A stretch of DNA of 64,000 nucleotides from contig CP021221.1 in the NCBI GenBank assembly GCA_003999685.1, forward strand, positions 620,001 to 684,000, read 5' to 3'. The first letter of the stretch is position 1, and every line of letters begins with the position of its first letter. This DNA is from Taiwanofungus camphoratus. Lineage: Eukaryota > Basidiomycota > Agaricomycetes > Polyporales > Taiwanofungaceae. Position numbers and translations under genes: made by a program. The notes under the pieces are model-generated. The model was not told the DNA's origin. It searched no databases and saw nothing but the letters and a program-made list of their open reading frames with translations. Shown here one piece after another: positions 36,497 to 48,203 of the stretch.

Positions 36497-38427
36497 TCAG
36501 AACGGGTAAGCTGAAATACGCTCATTTCCGCTGGTTATCCCCTTTTCTATTTGCTCGGCGTGACGCTCGTCCAGATATCGCAGAATGTCCTTGTATGCAA
36601 AGAGATCCTTATATCTGCCATGCAATATAAACGGAACGTCGCACGAGGCATACCGAAACGGTGCTTACCCTGCAACGTCCTCCGGCCAGCTGCGAATCGC
36701 ACTCGCCAGCCTCCCAGGCACTCCCGGCTCCTTCGCGAGGTCGACCACGGATGTCTGGTAGACGCGAATGGTGAACACGATGCCGCCCGTCTTGGGAAGG
36801 CGACGCAGCGTCTGGCGCTCCGTACGGAGGTACACCATAGACGGCTCCAGCGAAGTGGATGCATGCGCGCTCTTGTCTGTCGAGCCATTCTCTCCTCGGA
36901 TGAACGCACTCCGTTCGTAGTCCGTCTTGTCTTCGTTCCCATGCATGCTATACGACCACGCTAATTCGGTGGGATCCACTGGATGCGCAGCAAGGTGCTC
37001 GGGGAGGGCAGTCGGCTCGGGCTGTGTCACGACCTGAAAGCCGTAGTTGTTTCGCACGACTGGCTTGTCGACCGGGAGACGTTTGAAAAAGCGACTCATA
37101 CTGAGGTGCAATTTGCTCTGATCTGCAGTCGGGCGAGTAAAAATATATATACGCCAAGGTAAATGGTACTGGATACACATACATTGTGGTACATTGCCTG
37201 TGAGGTGAATTTCGTCCAAAGGCATTCCAATCTTGTCTTGCAGCCTCCAAAACCCTAGCAAATTCACGTTTGTCGTGGATCATCTTATAGGAATGTCCGT
37301 GATTGATTGTTACCTGGAATACAAATTGCACCTGCTTGCAAATAGTATCTCCCGTCGGATCCTGCGCACAAACACATTCGTAAAATTCCCAAACGTATCA
37401 AGTCAGACCATACCTTCTATCATAATGGTAAAGTCTTCCTGCACTCTGGAAACAGTATCAATTCTCATAGTCACGAAAGTAAGGAGATCCATTGTCTAGA
37501 AGAAACTGTACGGACAAGAGTGCGGCAACCGTCATAGGATCCTCACTGTCCAAACTATACGTCTTCTGCAGTGGTATGATGGTAATCTCCCTGATTTCAC
37601 CCTCACCATACCAGCCAGATAAATTCTTCTCGTTCCTATATTTACGGACGACAGAGTAGATTGTCGGATACCGTCTTGAAAGATATTCTGCAAGATCATG
37701 CACAAACTCCCGCGCTGCAAATCGTTTGAGATGGGTTAGTGTTAATCAACAGTGTTCAACTCTACCTGCGGTATGTCCAGAGTCCACAATCCCGGGCTGA
37801 GCTGCATTTGTTTTCACCGCTCGATCACCTCGCGTCCGAATACGGTGCTCAACAATTTTGTGATATTCGAAAAATTGCTGATCCAGCTGGAGCTATGTCA
37901 GCAAAACAACATATACAAAAAGAGGACTACTGACCTCGATCCACTCGTTCCATTGCATACCTCTGATGCCCATGGTGACACTAGATGAACAATTCAAGTC
38001 ACAGCGACTTCATTCTCAGATCACTGGTCACACATACTGGTAGTCTCCCCATTTGAAAGGGCGGTAAGGGATCGGCTTGACGGTGCTAAGATCATCGGTG
38101 AACGCCTCGACGTGGGGGTAATCGAAAGGGACAGGCGTCCATTCTTGTGGAAGTGCGGGGTAATGGAACGATCAGCACAACCTGTGAACCTGGAACCTGG
38201 ACAGTGTCCTCGCCGCAGGACGCACCTCCAAATTCCCGTTCCTGGGCATTATCAGCGGAGGAGGATGACAGCACGCTCGTCTTCTCAGTCGCTGTGCTAC
38301 CCGTTTGCGATGGAGGCGTCGTCTTCAGCCTGAGATACCCAAGCACGCCAAAAGCAAGCAAGGCGCATATGATCGGAAGCACCAGATCGGACGAAAGCAC
38401 AGCATGAGACATTGTGGGCATGGTCAT
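36497..38427 (-). CDS. DUF3445 haem-dependent oxidative N-demethylase-like protein, membrane-anchored
   Basis: Ten exons (minus): 38190-38427, 38038-38143, 37935-37980, 37766-37892, 37516-37714, 37414-37445, 37314-37361, 37183-37254, 36669-37122, 36497-36614; exactly 480 codons with stop. The N-terminus carries one membrane segment (LVLPIICALLAFGVLGYL). The catalytic-type domain then reads PFKWGDYHVTMGIRGM, VQEDFTIMIEG, DGRYYLQAGAICIPGFWR, LQDKIGMPLDEIHLTGNV, LHLSMSRFFKRLPVDKPV, and YLRTERQTLRRLPKTGGI with IRVYQT. This is the DUF3445/HODM pattern. The bacterial HODM alpha subunit binds haem and oxidises dimethylamine using a flavin partner. The fungal substrate is unknown. A bitopic anchor would place the domain on an internal membrane. 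The first junction (VQVP|EWTPVPF) uses a weak donor (GTTCAC) and is the least certain. Confidence 0.86.
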
Positions 38428-39801
38428 TGCCACGCCCGGGCGCAAGATCAAGGACTAAAAGTGGATGTGCAGGAGTCACCGAGAGTCACTTGTCATGCCT
38501 CCGTCCAGCCTCATGGCCTTCTTCCGTTATCTGGACCAGGATAAGGCGTTGAGTCCGATACGGAATCGATCTGCACTCGCCCTAGAACCATGATAATCGG
38601 CTCCGCCTCTCATATTGAGTACGTATACATACTTGCAGCAGACGCGGATCGTGCATTTGGATGCTTATCGCCGAATACGAACGCCGGCAACCAGAAAGTC
38701 TTCGTTCAAGGCGCGATTGAGTTGTTCTGATAGGCGCTCATAGTGAGCGCTTATTCTATGAAGAATGAGCACGGTTTGAACGCTGTATCTCGAAGTGAGC
38801 TGAGGGTTAACGAGTAAGGCTGGGTACAGTAACTTGACTTTTTTCTTCAAACGCGGACACACGGAACTGACATGGTAGACTAGTGCGAGCCGGGAGGGCA
38901 TTTGACATCTTCGGCGAGTTTGCTTTCCATGAAACTCCTGGGCATTCGTGTGGTCATTCCTGAGTCGGCAGGCGAGCTTTTCCGAGTCGGTCTCGCCGAG
39001 CCTAGGGCGGTAAGGACTGTACTCTCCGGCTTGAGCTGCAGCTTCTCTTCCAGGTAAAACGTTTCGGTCGTCGTTGAACGTTGTTATCACAATACAGTGT
39101 GATATTTGCAACCGCTAGACGATTTCTCCGTATATTCTCAACATGACAGAACGTCCTATCGGTTCCTGCCCCACAAGCGGCCCAGGGCACTCGGATACCG
39201 AAGTTGGTCAGACCGCAGTAGCGCAGCTACAGGTACTCACACCGAGAACATATAACAAGAACGTACACATTATTCTCTAATAAGAGACCGTAGCGAAGTC
39301 ACAACAGGTAATGTAACACGGAAAGAGTACAAGTCAAGATGAGACATTTGATAAAGCTGTAAGTGCGATGCAAGAGCACGAACATCAGCGGACGGGACAT
39401 AAATAGCAAGTTCGCGTATAGATATCAGTCCAGGTAAATCGTCTCGAATATGGAGCAGGGAGCACTAAGCATGCGCTTTGAACACCCACTTCACCGACCA
39501 CTACGGGACATGACAAGGGCGGGCCTGTGGAAGATCCATCAAGTGTCGCATGGCGCGCCTCATTGGAAGAAAGGCCGATATCATCGGTAGACCGGGAACA
39601 AGCCGAGGTGTGGTATTGCAACCAGAGCTTGCACCACGGGATGGGAACATGTGTGCGCAGTGTGGCGTGATGTATTAATGACAAGGAGTGGGGAAGCGTC
39701 TTCTAATGCAACAACATTTGTATGGACAACCGGACACGATGGAGAGCACTCGACGGACATGGGCATGAACACCGCGATGTGTGTGCGGCGGCGAGCGCCT
39801 G
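38428..39801. other. Intergenic
   Basis: About 1.4 kb. Only short ORFs (the longest about 148 codons, minus, 38665-39111) with no family resemblance. Expected to hold the HODM-like promoter and the 3' UTR of the next minus-strand gene. Confidence 0.45.
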
Positions 39802-40604
39802 TCAACATGTGAAGGCCGCCGGTGTGGCGGCGAACTTCAAATTATGCGGATCTGCCTCGGGCGACATAGAGTGGTGATTGTGAGCATGTCCATATGAGGA
39901 CTGATATTGGTGGGTGAGGAATGGCGAGTGTGGCGAGGGTCGACCTGCTTGTGCGAACAGTGAGGGAGTCGGGTTTTGAGCAGCTTGTGACTGCGCGACG
40001 AAAAATGGGTCCGTGGACGCAAATAGCGAAGTGTTGGGAGAAGGTAACTCGTATTGTGAGTGGTCGTATGAGCTTGCGACGGTCGACATGCTAGGCCTGC
40101 GCGAGAGCATACCGGAATAGCTGGAGGAGGGAGAGGCGGACGGCATCTGTTGGTGGGAAAGCGGGAAATGAGAAGTCGTGGCCGATGCCGACACCGGGGG
40201 CGATGAAAAGAGGATGTCTTCCACCATACGTTCGTCTTCATCCATGTCGTCTGAATCACGCTTGCGGTCGTCCGAAGCTCGCTTTGAAGTCATGCTCGCC
40301 ACACTCGAACTCCGTCCACGACTGAATTCAGTGGGCTCCCAGCAAAAACTGGAAGACGGCGTGCGAGCCGTCGGTGTGTTGGATGGTGCATATCCTCGGC
40401 GAGACACGCTCGGAGAAACTGAAGTGGACTGGGTGAACAACGCCTGCGCGAGCTGCGTCTGCACGCCAAAAAAACAATCAAAATCCATGATTCCCCACAT
40501 TCCGTGATATCAGAACATACATGCAATGTCGCGAGGTCCATCGCCTCCTGGCCGATGTGATTTGAACTGAGGGACGCAACGAGGTCGTCGACCGAGATGC
40601 TCAT
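39802..40604 (-). CDS. Unknown protein with short helical N-terminus and disordered Ser/Pro tail
   Basis: Two exons (minus): 40521-40604 and 39802-40458, 247 codons with stop, joined by a 62-nt GT..AG intron. The N-terminus MSISVDDLVASLSSNHIG followed by QEAMDLATLHTQLAQALF looks like a pair of amphipathic helices. The rest is Ser/Pro/His-rich. An acidic patch (DDMDEDERMVEDILF) lies in the middle, a feature seen in activation or interaction segments. A basic RKRD stretch just before it could be a nuclear signal. I recognise no family. Coding status is supported by the clean splice and by the strongly biased amino-acid composition kept in a single frame. Confidence 0.6.
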
Positions 40605-41733
40605 GACTACTGTGGCTCGGATGGCTGGGGTGAAGAAGATAAAGGGACGCCGAGGCGAACTGCGATTCATAGGCTGGTCGCCCAAGTCCTGAAATCATTC
40701 CCGCAGGCTCCGATGGCCCCCGGCCCGGGGAATCGGCACCGCTCTGCACAGCGCCCAATATAGCAATCTCACCCCGGCTATTTCCGGCGCCTAATACTCC
40801 TGCCAACCTCGGCAAGCAGGTGCGCTCTCTCATTCCTGGTCTGCGTTTTCAACCTCGACACCGTCCCGAATGCCCTAGGTCGCTTGCAACCCATACGACA
40901 TGGTCACCATGAGTATCTGGACGTTTATCCGGCTATTTCGCAGCCCATCTGCGCATGCCTGGATTCCACGGATTGGTCACTTACTCCGAGGTTTCTGAGT
41001 CCATCAAGTCACCTTGCAAGACGGAGGGAGCAATACGGTTCTTGGCAAGAAGAAAAGGGCACATCATCCTCATTTACCGGCGACGGCCGTATACTGAATT
41101 GAGTTCGCCGGTGGTAATGCGTGCAAATCTTGATTTGGTGTCTTCTAATCTTCTTTCTGGGACAGTGTCATAAGGGTCTCATCATCCCATGAAACATCAA
41201 ATCACTTGGAATTACTTCCGGATATGAGAGAATAGTCATTGCTATTTGTACAGGGTGTTGTTGACCACACCCTTCTGCAGTTTTAGACAGTCTTTGTCTT
41301 ACCCATCATCTACTCTCGCTCCGTCACAGCAGAAAAATATATCATGCGACCGCCAGAGAGGTTCACCAGGGTTCGCGTTAGGAACTTCGTACCGTCAAGG
41401 TACCGCTCTTACAACGTTATCGGATAGACCTGTCCAGCCTTACCAGCTTCCAAGGGTTTGCGAAGAAATTGCCTTACATGCATTAATGACCCGAGGTTTA
41501 TGGTCCCCGGTATCTGGATGCACCTAGATCCCGTTGCACATCTTCTGCGTACCGATGGAGCCAGCTGAATGATCGTCAATGTCCGTACCTCATGCGCGAC
41601 GGGAGACGCCTTCAGTAAATGTGGGATGATCCCTCGCAGTATACATGCTACGTTCAGGACTGGTGATATGAACCCTCTCCAGCGAAATACACTCATGTGG
41701 AGGAGATATACATGCCAGACATGGTATGGTGCG
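40605..41733. other. Intergenic
   Basis: About 1.1 kb between two minus-strand genes. No supported ORF, repeat or RNA gene. Confidence 0.45.
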
Positions 41734-43410
41734 TCATCCGTCCCTGCGATGACTCTTTTGTACGAGCGGTCCGAACATGCAGGCGTCTACTTGCAGCAAG
41801 CGCGCAAATTCATCCTGCGTGGCAATGCACATGAGGCCTTCATAAGATCCGAGCATCGAGACATACTCACATCTACCAGAGACGGGCACGCATCCGAGAT
41901 CTGATCACATACCTCTTGCAATGCGCGCTTTAACTTGCCAGCCTCTGCAGGATCTTCACGATCAAGGTCACGTTGATTCACACAACGACCTGACTCTTAC
42001 CTTCATCGTTAGCCCCGGAATCAACCAAGGTGACCCAACGCTTAAGCAAGCCCTCTAGAATGGTGCCCTTCCATTTATGCATTCTGCAGGCACAAGCTTG
42101 TATTATGGCAGAAAGAGCACGAAGGGACTTTAGCTGGAAGCCGATAGAGCACGTGTTCTCGGAGGCCGGAAGCAGGGGAAAGACGAGCTGCGGGATAATA
42201 GCCTATTCGCCGAGGTGGAATCCGCCAAATTCACGAAGAGAAGATCAGTACTAATGCCGGACCGATGGATGGTCCATTCACGTACCCTTAGGTACCTTGT
42301 GGTCCCGATCTCGAGTGCACGCACGATATTTGGCAAGACGTCGAGGGATGCCTCGATCGCGTCTGGATCGCGCATTGCGTAAATCCATATACCCCCAATA
42401 ATACTATCCCCCAGCAACGCGCAGAGTTGGTCAAACCGCTGCGCGGACCCTGGTGAAGTGGTGAGCAGGATCAGTGACAATGTGGTTGGGACTGCTGCAC
42501 GGATGATGTTGGGAGTCTCGGGGTTGTGTAGGTATGTCAGGCATGTTTTTAGAGACTATCGAGCAAATGCAGACATGATGATTAGCGGACATTCTACGAA
42601 ACGTGGTGAGAGCCTGTTACGCACGGAAAAGAGCAGGACACCGACGCCGGTGCGCCTTAGAAGATCTGCTGGCACTTTTTTAAGCATCTCCGACACGATC
42701 TGGATACCCCGCAATTTGTACGGGGCTTCATGGTCATCCAGCAAGACCATTACCGGAGGAATAATGAGATGCCAAAGCCTTTCATACGCAGCAACCTGCC
42801 AAGAGCTAGAATGAGTCTTCGAGAAAAGTTGTAGCAAGATTTCGTACCTCAAGATGGCGTACGCACCAAGAGACAATGTTAGCTGACCCTGGGCGTGTTT
42901 TCCACGTCTGTCCTTCGAGATGATCTAAACTTGCGAGAGGCCCACCCGCTGAGCGTGCTAATATACGGCCCGTCGAAAGATTTATGGATGGGTGCGGATT
43001 GGATTGAAAGACCGATTTGACATGGAAAGTCAGAACATGCTCGAGCAGGGATACTTCAGGACATGCATAACATTCCAGGATTTCTGAATGACATAATGGT
43101 TGGCCATGACACTAAATAGCGAGGATTACATACCTTTGGCTTGTTCTCTTGTAGTTTCTGGAGCCCATGGGCCTTCTCCATCGAATGGTGCAACTGCAGA
43201 GATAATTTGTGCTTGACCCTGAATGGATAGTGCCTCTTTCTGTCGGAGCACATTACGAACATCAGACAAGACAGTGTAAACTTGTCTTTTCCAATCTTCT
43301 AAGCGAACGATGGTTTCCGACTCGGAAATAGTATCATATTGCGCGAACTCTTGGGGGATGTCTAATTTCTTCCACAAAGGTTGTAGGCCGGAAACTGTCG
43401 CGTCTGTCAT
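41734..43410 (-). CDS. TTI2: TTI2 (Tel2-interacting protein 2), TTT complex
   Basis: Member of the Tel2-Tti1-Tti2 co-chaperone that stabilises PIKK kinases such as TOR, ATM and ATR. Several exons on the minus strand. The start ATG (43408-43410) gives MTDATVSGLQPLWKKLDI. Next comes a family hallmark region with NLSTGRILARSAGGPLAS, WKTRPGSANIVSWCVRHL, then RLWHLIIPPVMVLLDDHE and APYKLRGIQIVSEML with DLLRRTGVGVLLF. Further on are VLPNIVRALEIGTTRYLR and LVFPLLPASENTCSIGFQ, followed by LKSLRALSAIIQACACRM and WKGTILEGLLKRWVTLVD. The last exon ends LLQVDACMFGPLVQKS, with the stop at 41734-41736. This is the HEAT-repeat-like alpha-solenoid pattern of TTI2. Exact middle splice sites were not all fixed. 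The start lies about 140 bp from that of the divergent SWD1 gene. Confidence 0.85.
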
Positions 43411-43552
43411 GAGATGTGCGTTTAGTAGACGAGTCGAATAAGACCGCCTCAAACGCGTCTACTTACGGCTCACTTTCGATCCCAAAAACGACACACCATA
43501 CTCATCAGGGTGCTGGAACGCTGTGCGGCCTCCTTTTTTTCTGCGGAGAGCT

Positions 43553-45445
43553 ATGAATGGAACATTAACCAGTTCGTTCACCGAGCCCTCATATATTGGC
43601 GTTCAATAGAGCAAACTGAAAATTGTCTATAGATCCCTTCAACATCACATACCCTACTGCCGTTCAGACATCGCTGAATTCTCATGCGTCGTTTTCGAAA
43701 TTCGATTCATCAGGAAGATTTGTCGCTGCTGGGCGTGGAGATGGCTCTGCGGTGATATGGGATCTAGATACTAAAGCTCCTATACGATGGCTTGAAGGCC
43801 ATGTCAAGGGCGTAACAAGTGTAGAGTGCGTGCACGCTACTTCAATTGAGAGTCGTTGTGAGTTCTCATCGTCGGTGACAGCTGGTCGCGAAACTCTCGC
43901 TACGTGCTGACTTCTTCCAAGGACTGGAATGTCATCGTGTGGGACTTGGCGTCAGATACAGACCCACCGCATCGGCAAACAACTATTCGGTTCGATGCGC
44001 CTGTCGTGTCTGCTTCATTTCATCCTCGAAATAGGTGAGTTCTGTGGCTTTCCTTCTTGCTTTGAAAGCCGTTGCTGGTGCTCATGAGAATATCCAGTAA
44101 AATACTATTGGTCCTGCTGGGAAGCGGCGAGGCATACCTCGTAGACCTTCGAAAAGAGCACAGAGGTCGTTATGAGCTATGCGAAGTCCAGGAAGACAGT
44201 GATGATGAGGCTCAATCAAGCAGAGCAAGGTTTGCGAACTACGCTCTCCCTGGTTTGAAGGCTTCACAGACAATGTTCTTAGATCTGCAATGACCGTAGC
44301 CCGCTTTGATCCATCTGGTAAACACATCTTTGTGGGAACATCTTCTGGATCTGTTGTTGTATTCAACACACGAACCAAGCTGGTGAATGTTCTTGGTCTC
44401 ATGTTTCCATGATACTCAGTTGACGCGTACCGGATCCCGACCATAGATGGTCGCGCGACATAAGATATCGGGCGCTGGTATTCTGAAAGGCCTGGATTTC
44501 GCAAAGTCTGGACGGTACAGACATCTACTGGGGTGCATGCGCCCTTTCTAATCTTAGCCCTTGTCTTTGCAGCCGTCTCGTCACAAATTCTTCAGACCGT
44601 ACCTTAAGGCAATTCAATCTGCCTACATATGCACCTCCTGGAGCAGATGGAGAATACATTGAACAAGAACTTGAACCCATGTACCGTTTCAATGATCCAA
44701 TCAACAAAACAGCGTGGCATGCGATGTCTTACAGTCCTGATGGTGAATGGCTAGCAGGAGGTACGTCGTTTGCGTGATGTAACTTTCTGTTGTTCCTTGT
44801 TGAGTAAGGCCATGTATAAGTACCATAGACTGACTTATACACAGGTGCAGCAGATAATGCTACCCACAAAATTTACATTTGGGACATTGCCAATGAGGGT
44901 CAATTTGCCAGTGCATTGGACGGCGGGCGGGAACCGTTGATGCATGTTCATGTACGTTTCATGTGTCTCCTGATTATATTTGAGCACAAACACTGTTTCA
45001 TGTTATGTCTAGTGGCATCCTCAAAAACCTGCAATTGCGTCTACCACGAACCAGGGGAACATTCTCATTTGGCATTGTCCGACACCAGAACGTTGGGGCG
45101 CCTTTGCGGGTGGCTTCGAGGAAGTTGATGAGAACGTGGAATACGAGGAGCGGGAAGACGAGTTCGACATTGTGCGTCTCTACCCTGAGAGCATTGTCGT
45201 TCACCCTTTCTCTAATGAACTACTCGAATCGTTAGGAAGATGAGAGCGAATTAGCGCTGCGTAAGATGAAGGCTGAGGAAGAAGAGGTTGACATTGACGG
45301 CCTGGTAGAAAATGATGCAGCAATTGAGCATCTGCAGCGGAGTGCCGAGGACGATGAGGACATTACTTGGGCTATGGAAGAGCCGGATAATGATTCGCGT
45401 GGATGGAGAATGAAGACTTTCATTGAGGACGAAGATGCATTCTAA
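43553..45445 (+). CDS. SWD1: COMPASS histone H3K4 methyltransferase subunit SWD1 (RbBP5)
   Basis: WD40 scaffold of the Set1/COMPASS complex in the nucleus. Ten exons: 43553-43571, 43633-43825, 43882-44034, 44098-44229, 44283-44382, 44447-44514, 44573-44760, 44845-44951, 45013-45171, 45236-45445; 443 codons with stop. The start exon (MNGTLT, split codon, then NPFNITYPTAV) is inferred from the family's M-N...NPF beginning. WD repeats are clear: GDGSAVIWDLDTKAPIRWL, SSKDWNVIVWDLASD, FDPSGKHIFVGTSSGS, SSDRTLRQFNLPTY, HKIYIWDIANEGQF and GNILIWHCPTPERWGAFA, the last being a hallmark of SWD1/RbBP5. The acidic tail with DEDITWAMEEPD and MKTFIEDEDAF follows, matching the part of RbBP5 that contacts Ash2-type partners. 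Confidence 0.93.
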
Positions 45446-45557
45446 AGACCACTCTTGTACAATGCATCAAGTAAACTGTCATCTTGCGACTCCGTCTCGA
45501 TAGGACTCTGTCCTCTATCCGAAGCCCTGGAATATTTTACATGTTCAGACGAAGTCA

Positions 45558-47514
45558 TTATGCATTCCTATCTCGGGGCATCAGATGTTGATTAACTGTC
45601 TCGTAAAATCCCACGCGACCCAGGATTTTCTGTACATTCTCTCTCGTCATGAAGTCAAATAATTGTGCTCCTTCGGTCTTATGCTGGAATAATTTCTCAA
45701 GATGTCTGACGGCGTCATCAGACACGGGAGGTCGCCCTTCTTCCTTGCTGACTCTGAGGAAACCATGTAGATCATGTACTTCGTAGTCGCTACGAGGCGG
45801 TGGGTCGTCCGACGGCTGTCCAGAGTCGGATGCGATTTTCTCTGGTCGCTTCTGGGACTGCGGCTCATTGGACGGCTGTGTTACATTCTCGCCCTTCGTT
45901 GCGTATGTGCAGCGCAAGAATGCCCACTTCTGCCCGGAGGGACGAAGCGGGCTGCAATCGAAGATAAATCCCCATCCGACCTGTTCACCTTTGAAGACAT
46001 CGGTAGAGAACACAGGGACGGCCACAGCGCTCCGCTCGCTCCATTGGACGCCGGGTGCCCGCGTTGCACACAGGGCCGCTTGTGCCGCCATGCCCATATC
46101 GGACGTGAATGGATCTCTCGATATGACGCATTCGAGGAGGTCCGTGAGCGATTGCACGATAGCGCTGGGCGTAAATAGCGGTAGACAGCATCCTCGCAGT
46201 GCCGGCCAGCTTTGATGCAAAGTAGCGATCGTGAATGATATTGGGTAAGTCGGCGGCTCTGTGGCTTGCAGAAGTGAGGGATGCATGAGTGCCTCCAAGT
46301 TGTAGAACAGATTCGGGTGTGAGCGCATCAGCGTAAAGAGATCGGTGTCCACGATGGAGGTGCAACCCATGATCACCAAACGTTTGAGACTTGGAACCTT
46401 AGAAAGGATATTGTGCAAAGTTTCGGAGGTTATTCTGCGGTTGAATGACAGATCGAGAGCCTCTAAGAGACCATCCCAGGTTGAGAGGACTGTCAGGACC
46501 TGATCTGGAGAGAGATCAAAGGGAGAGAGGTCGAGTGATGTTGTCATATTCATTTTATGTTCTTCAGACAAAGCCTTCGAGAGCATGGATATCCCACTAT
46601 CCGGGAAAGGCGAGTATTTCTGGAGAACGGATTTGACCAAGGACGCCTTCCCTGGAAGCCAAATTATTTTCTCAAGCTCGATTGTATTATTGTTCTCGAC
46701 AGCGAAAGTCACGGCAGACGTCAAGGAGACATCAGCGAGGGAGGGAATGCCGGATTGTATAGCAGTAGAGCGAGTCAATTCGGACGACTCTGCTCGTTGT
46801 AAGGCCTTTCGAGCCCCCTTTCCATACTCAGACGGCCATGCCTCGGCCAACGTTTGCAGTGTGACCATTTCTTCGCCCTCTAGGGCATCTATACACCCCA
46901 TTACGGATTCTTCAACAATGCGCACGTCCTCCTTCCTCATCTCTTTCGCAGAAGGCTTGCTGTAGAAGCTCCGTACATATCCTGTTGCCGAAAGAAGCGC
47001 ACCCGAAAAAAAGCAGTATGCAGGTAACTCCGGGTCAGTCACATCAATGATGGAGATAGCATCACCACCTGGGATGCCGTGAATAAGTTTGGACCTAACC
47101 CGAAGAACGCTAGACATACAAACCTGCTGTTCTGCTTCCTGTATCTGCATGGAGGAGCGAATGGGTGAATGATACACCGCTCAAGTAAGGCCCACCGGTG
47201 GTGTCTAGATCAGTAGTCCAGCTGACACCCAAGAGACCAGCGGTGAAAGGACAAGGCGTTCGCGGCATCTTAGGTCCTTCGGGTTCCAACCAGCGGCCAT
47301 ACTTCCCGTCGATGCTGCGAATCTCGGCACGGATAATCCGGGCGTTGTCTTTCTGCTTGACGAGCGTAAGGAAGCGACGCAGGGCATATAACGGCAGACG
47401 TCCATAACACCATTGATGGTGATAAGCTGCTATGCAGCGGTACTTTGGAGGCGTGTCCGGAGGGCCATGAGGCTGAACACGAGCAATTACATACGCTTGC
47501 AATGGTTGACCCAT
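45558..47514 (-). CDS. Unknown conserved-looking protein with leucine-rich segment
   Basis: Two exons (minus): 47178-47514 and 45558-47131, 637 codons with stop from MGQPLQAYVIARVQPHG. The intron (GTGTAT..GAAGCAG) was set by frame. The central part has leucine-rich-repeat-like periodicity: LLEALDLSFNRRITSETL and ILSKVPSLKRLVIMGCTS, as in F-box/LRR proteins, but no F-box is seen. The first 130 residues contain YRCIAAYHHQWCYGRLPL and a W-rich part; the C-terminal quarter is Ser/Pro/Glu-rich and ends with a helical segment (FDFMTRENVQKILGRVGF). I do not recognise the family. An upstream open segment (about 47760-47892) may be an additional 5' exon, which would move the start. Confidence 0.65.
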
Positions 47515-48203
47515 GTTTCGTCGCCCCTAAAAATGAATGTGGAAGCAAGTCGAGGGGCGGGGGTTCTGTCAAGTTGAGAGAGTACTTGATGAACGCTCTC
47601 TTATGTCTGAAACGAGTCCTTTGTACTCAAGGAATTCCTTTGTCCAAAAAAGTCAATGGGCCACTCGATACTCTGCTAACCTGAGGATTTGAATGTCCAA
47701 ACTGAGAATAGCATGAAAAAGAGAAGGGTCTGCTACAGCCATTGTTACTTACCGTAGATTTCTCCTGCATGGCAATGTTACCTGCAGCGCATCCCACTAG
47801 AGCGTTAGACATGACTATATAATGGCGGGTCACTTCCAGTGGGAAATTTGCAAAGTCGAGGGCAGAGATAGAGAAAGGCTTGATAACACTCATAAGACAT
47901 CTGTATAGTTTTCGCACCTCAAGCACTCAGACAAGGAGCACAACATTTTCGAATGAAGCATATAAAAGTGATGATTGTTGAATACTGTACTTGTAACATG
48001 AAGGACACTGTACTGTGACCTGGAGGCTATACATGAATGAATACACGACACGAACTCGAATGACAATAAACGTGGGCCTTTAATGTACGATACGACTGCA
48101 TAAATATGAGCGGTGTCCGCCATTGGAGCAACGAGCAAGGAAATAATAGTAATACAGGTCCGAAGAAGCTGCCCAACTCTAGCGGCGCATCTATGGTTTG
48201 AAG
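47515..48203. other. Intergenic, with a possible extra 5' exon near 47760-47892
   Basis: On the minus strand an ATG at about 47892 opens MSVIKPFSISALDFANFP and then EVTRHYIVMSNALVGCAA up to a strong donor (GTAAGT) near 47753. This looks coding, but I could not join it in frame to the next gene with certainty. It may be the true first exon of the 45558-47514 gene or a separate short gene. The rest shows nothing. Confidence 0.35.

Noticed and set aside
38665-39111. 148-codon minus-strand ORF
   Set aside because: No recognisable motif, no splice partners, and composition like random sequence.
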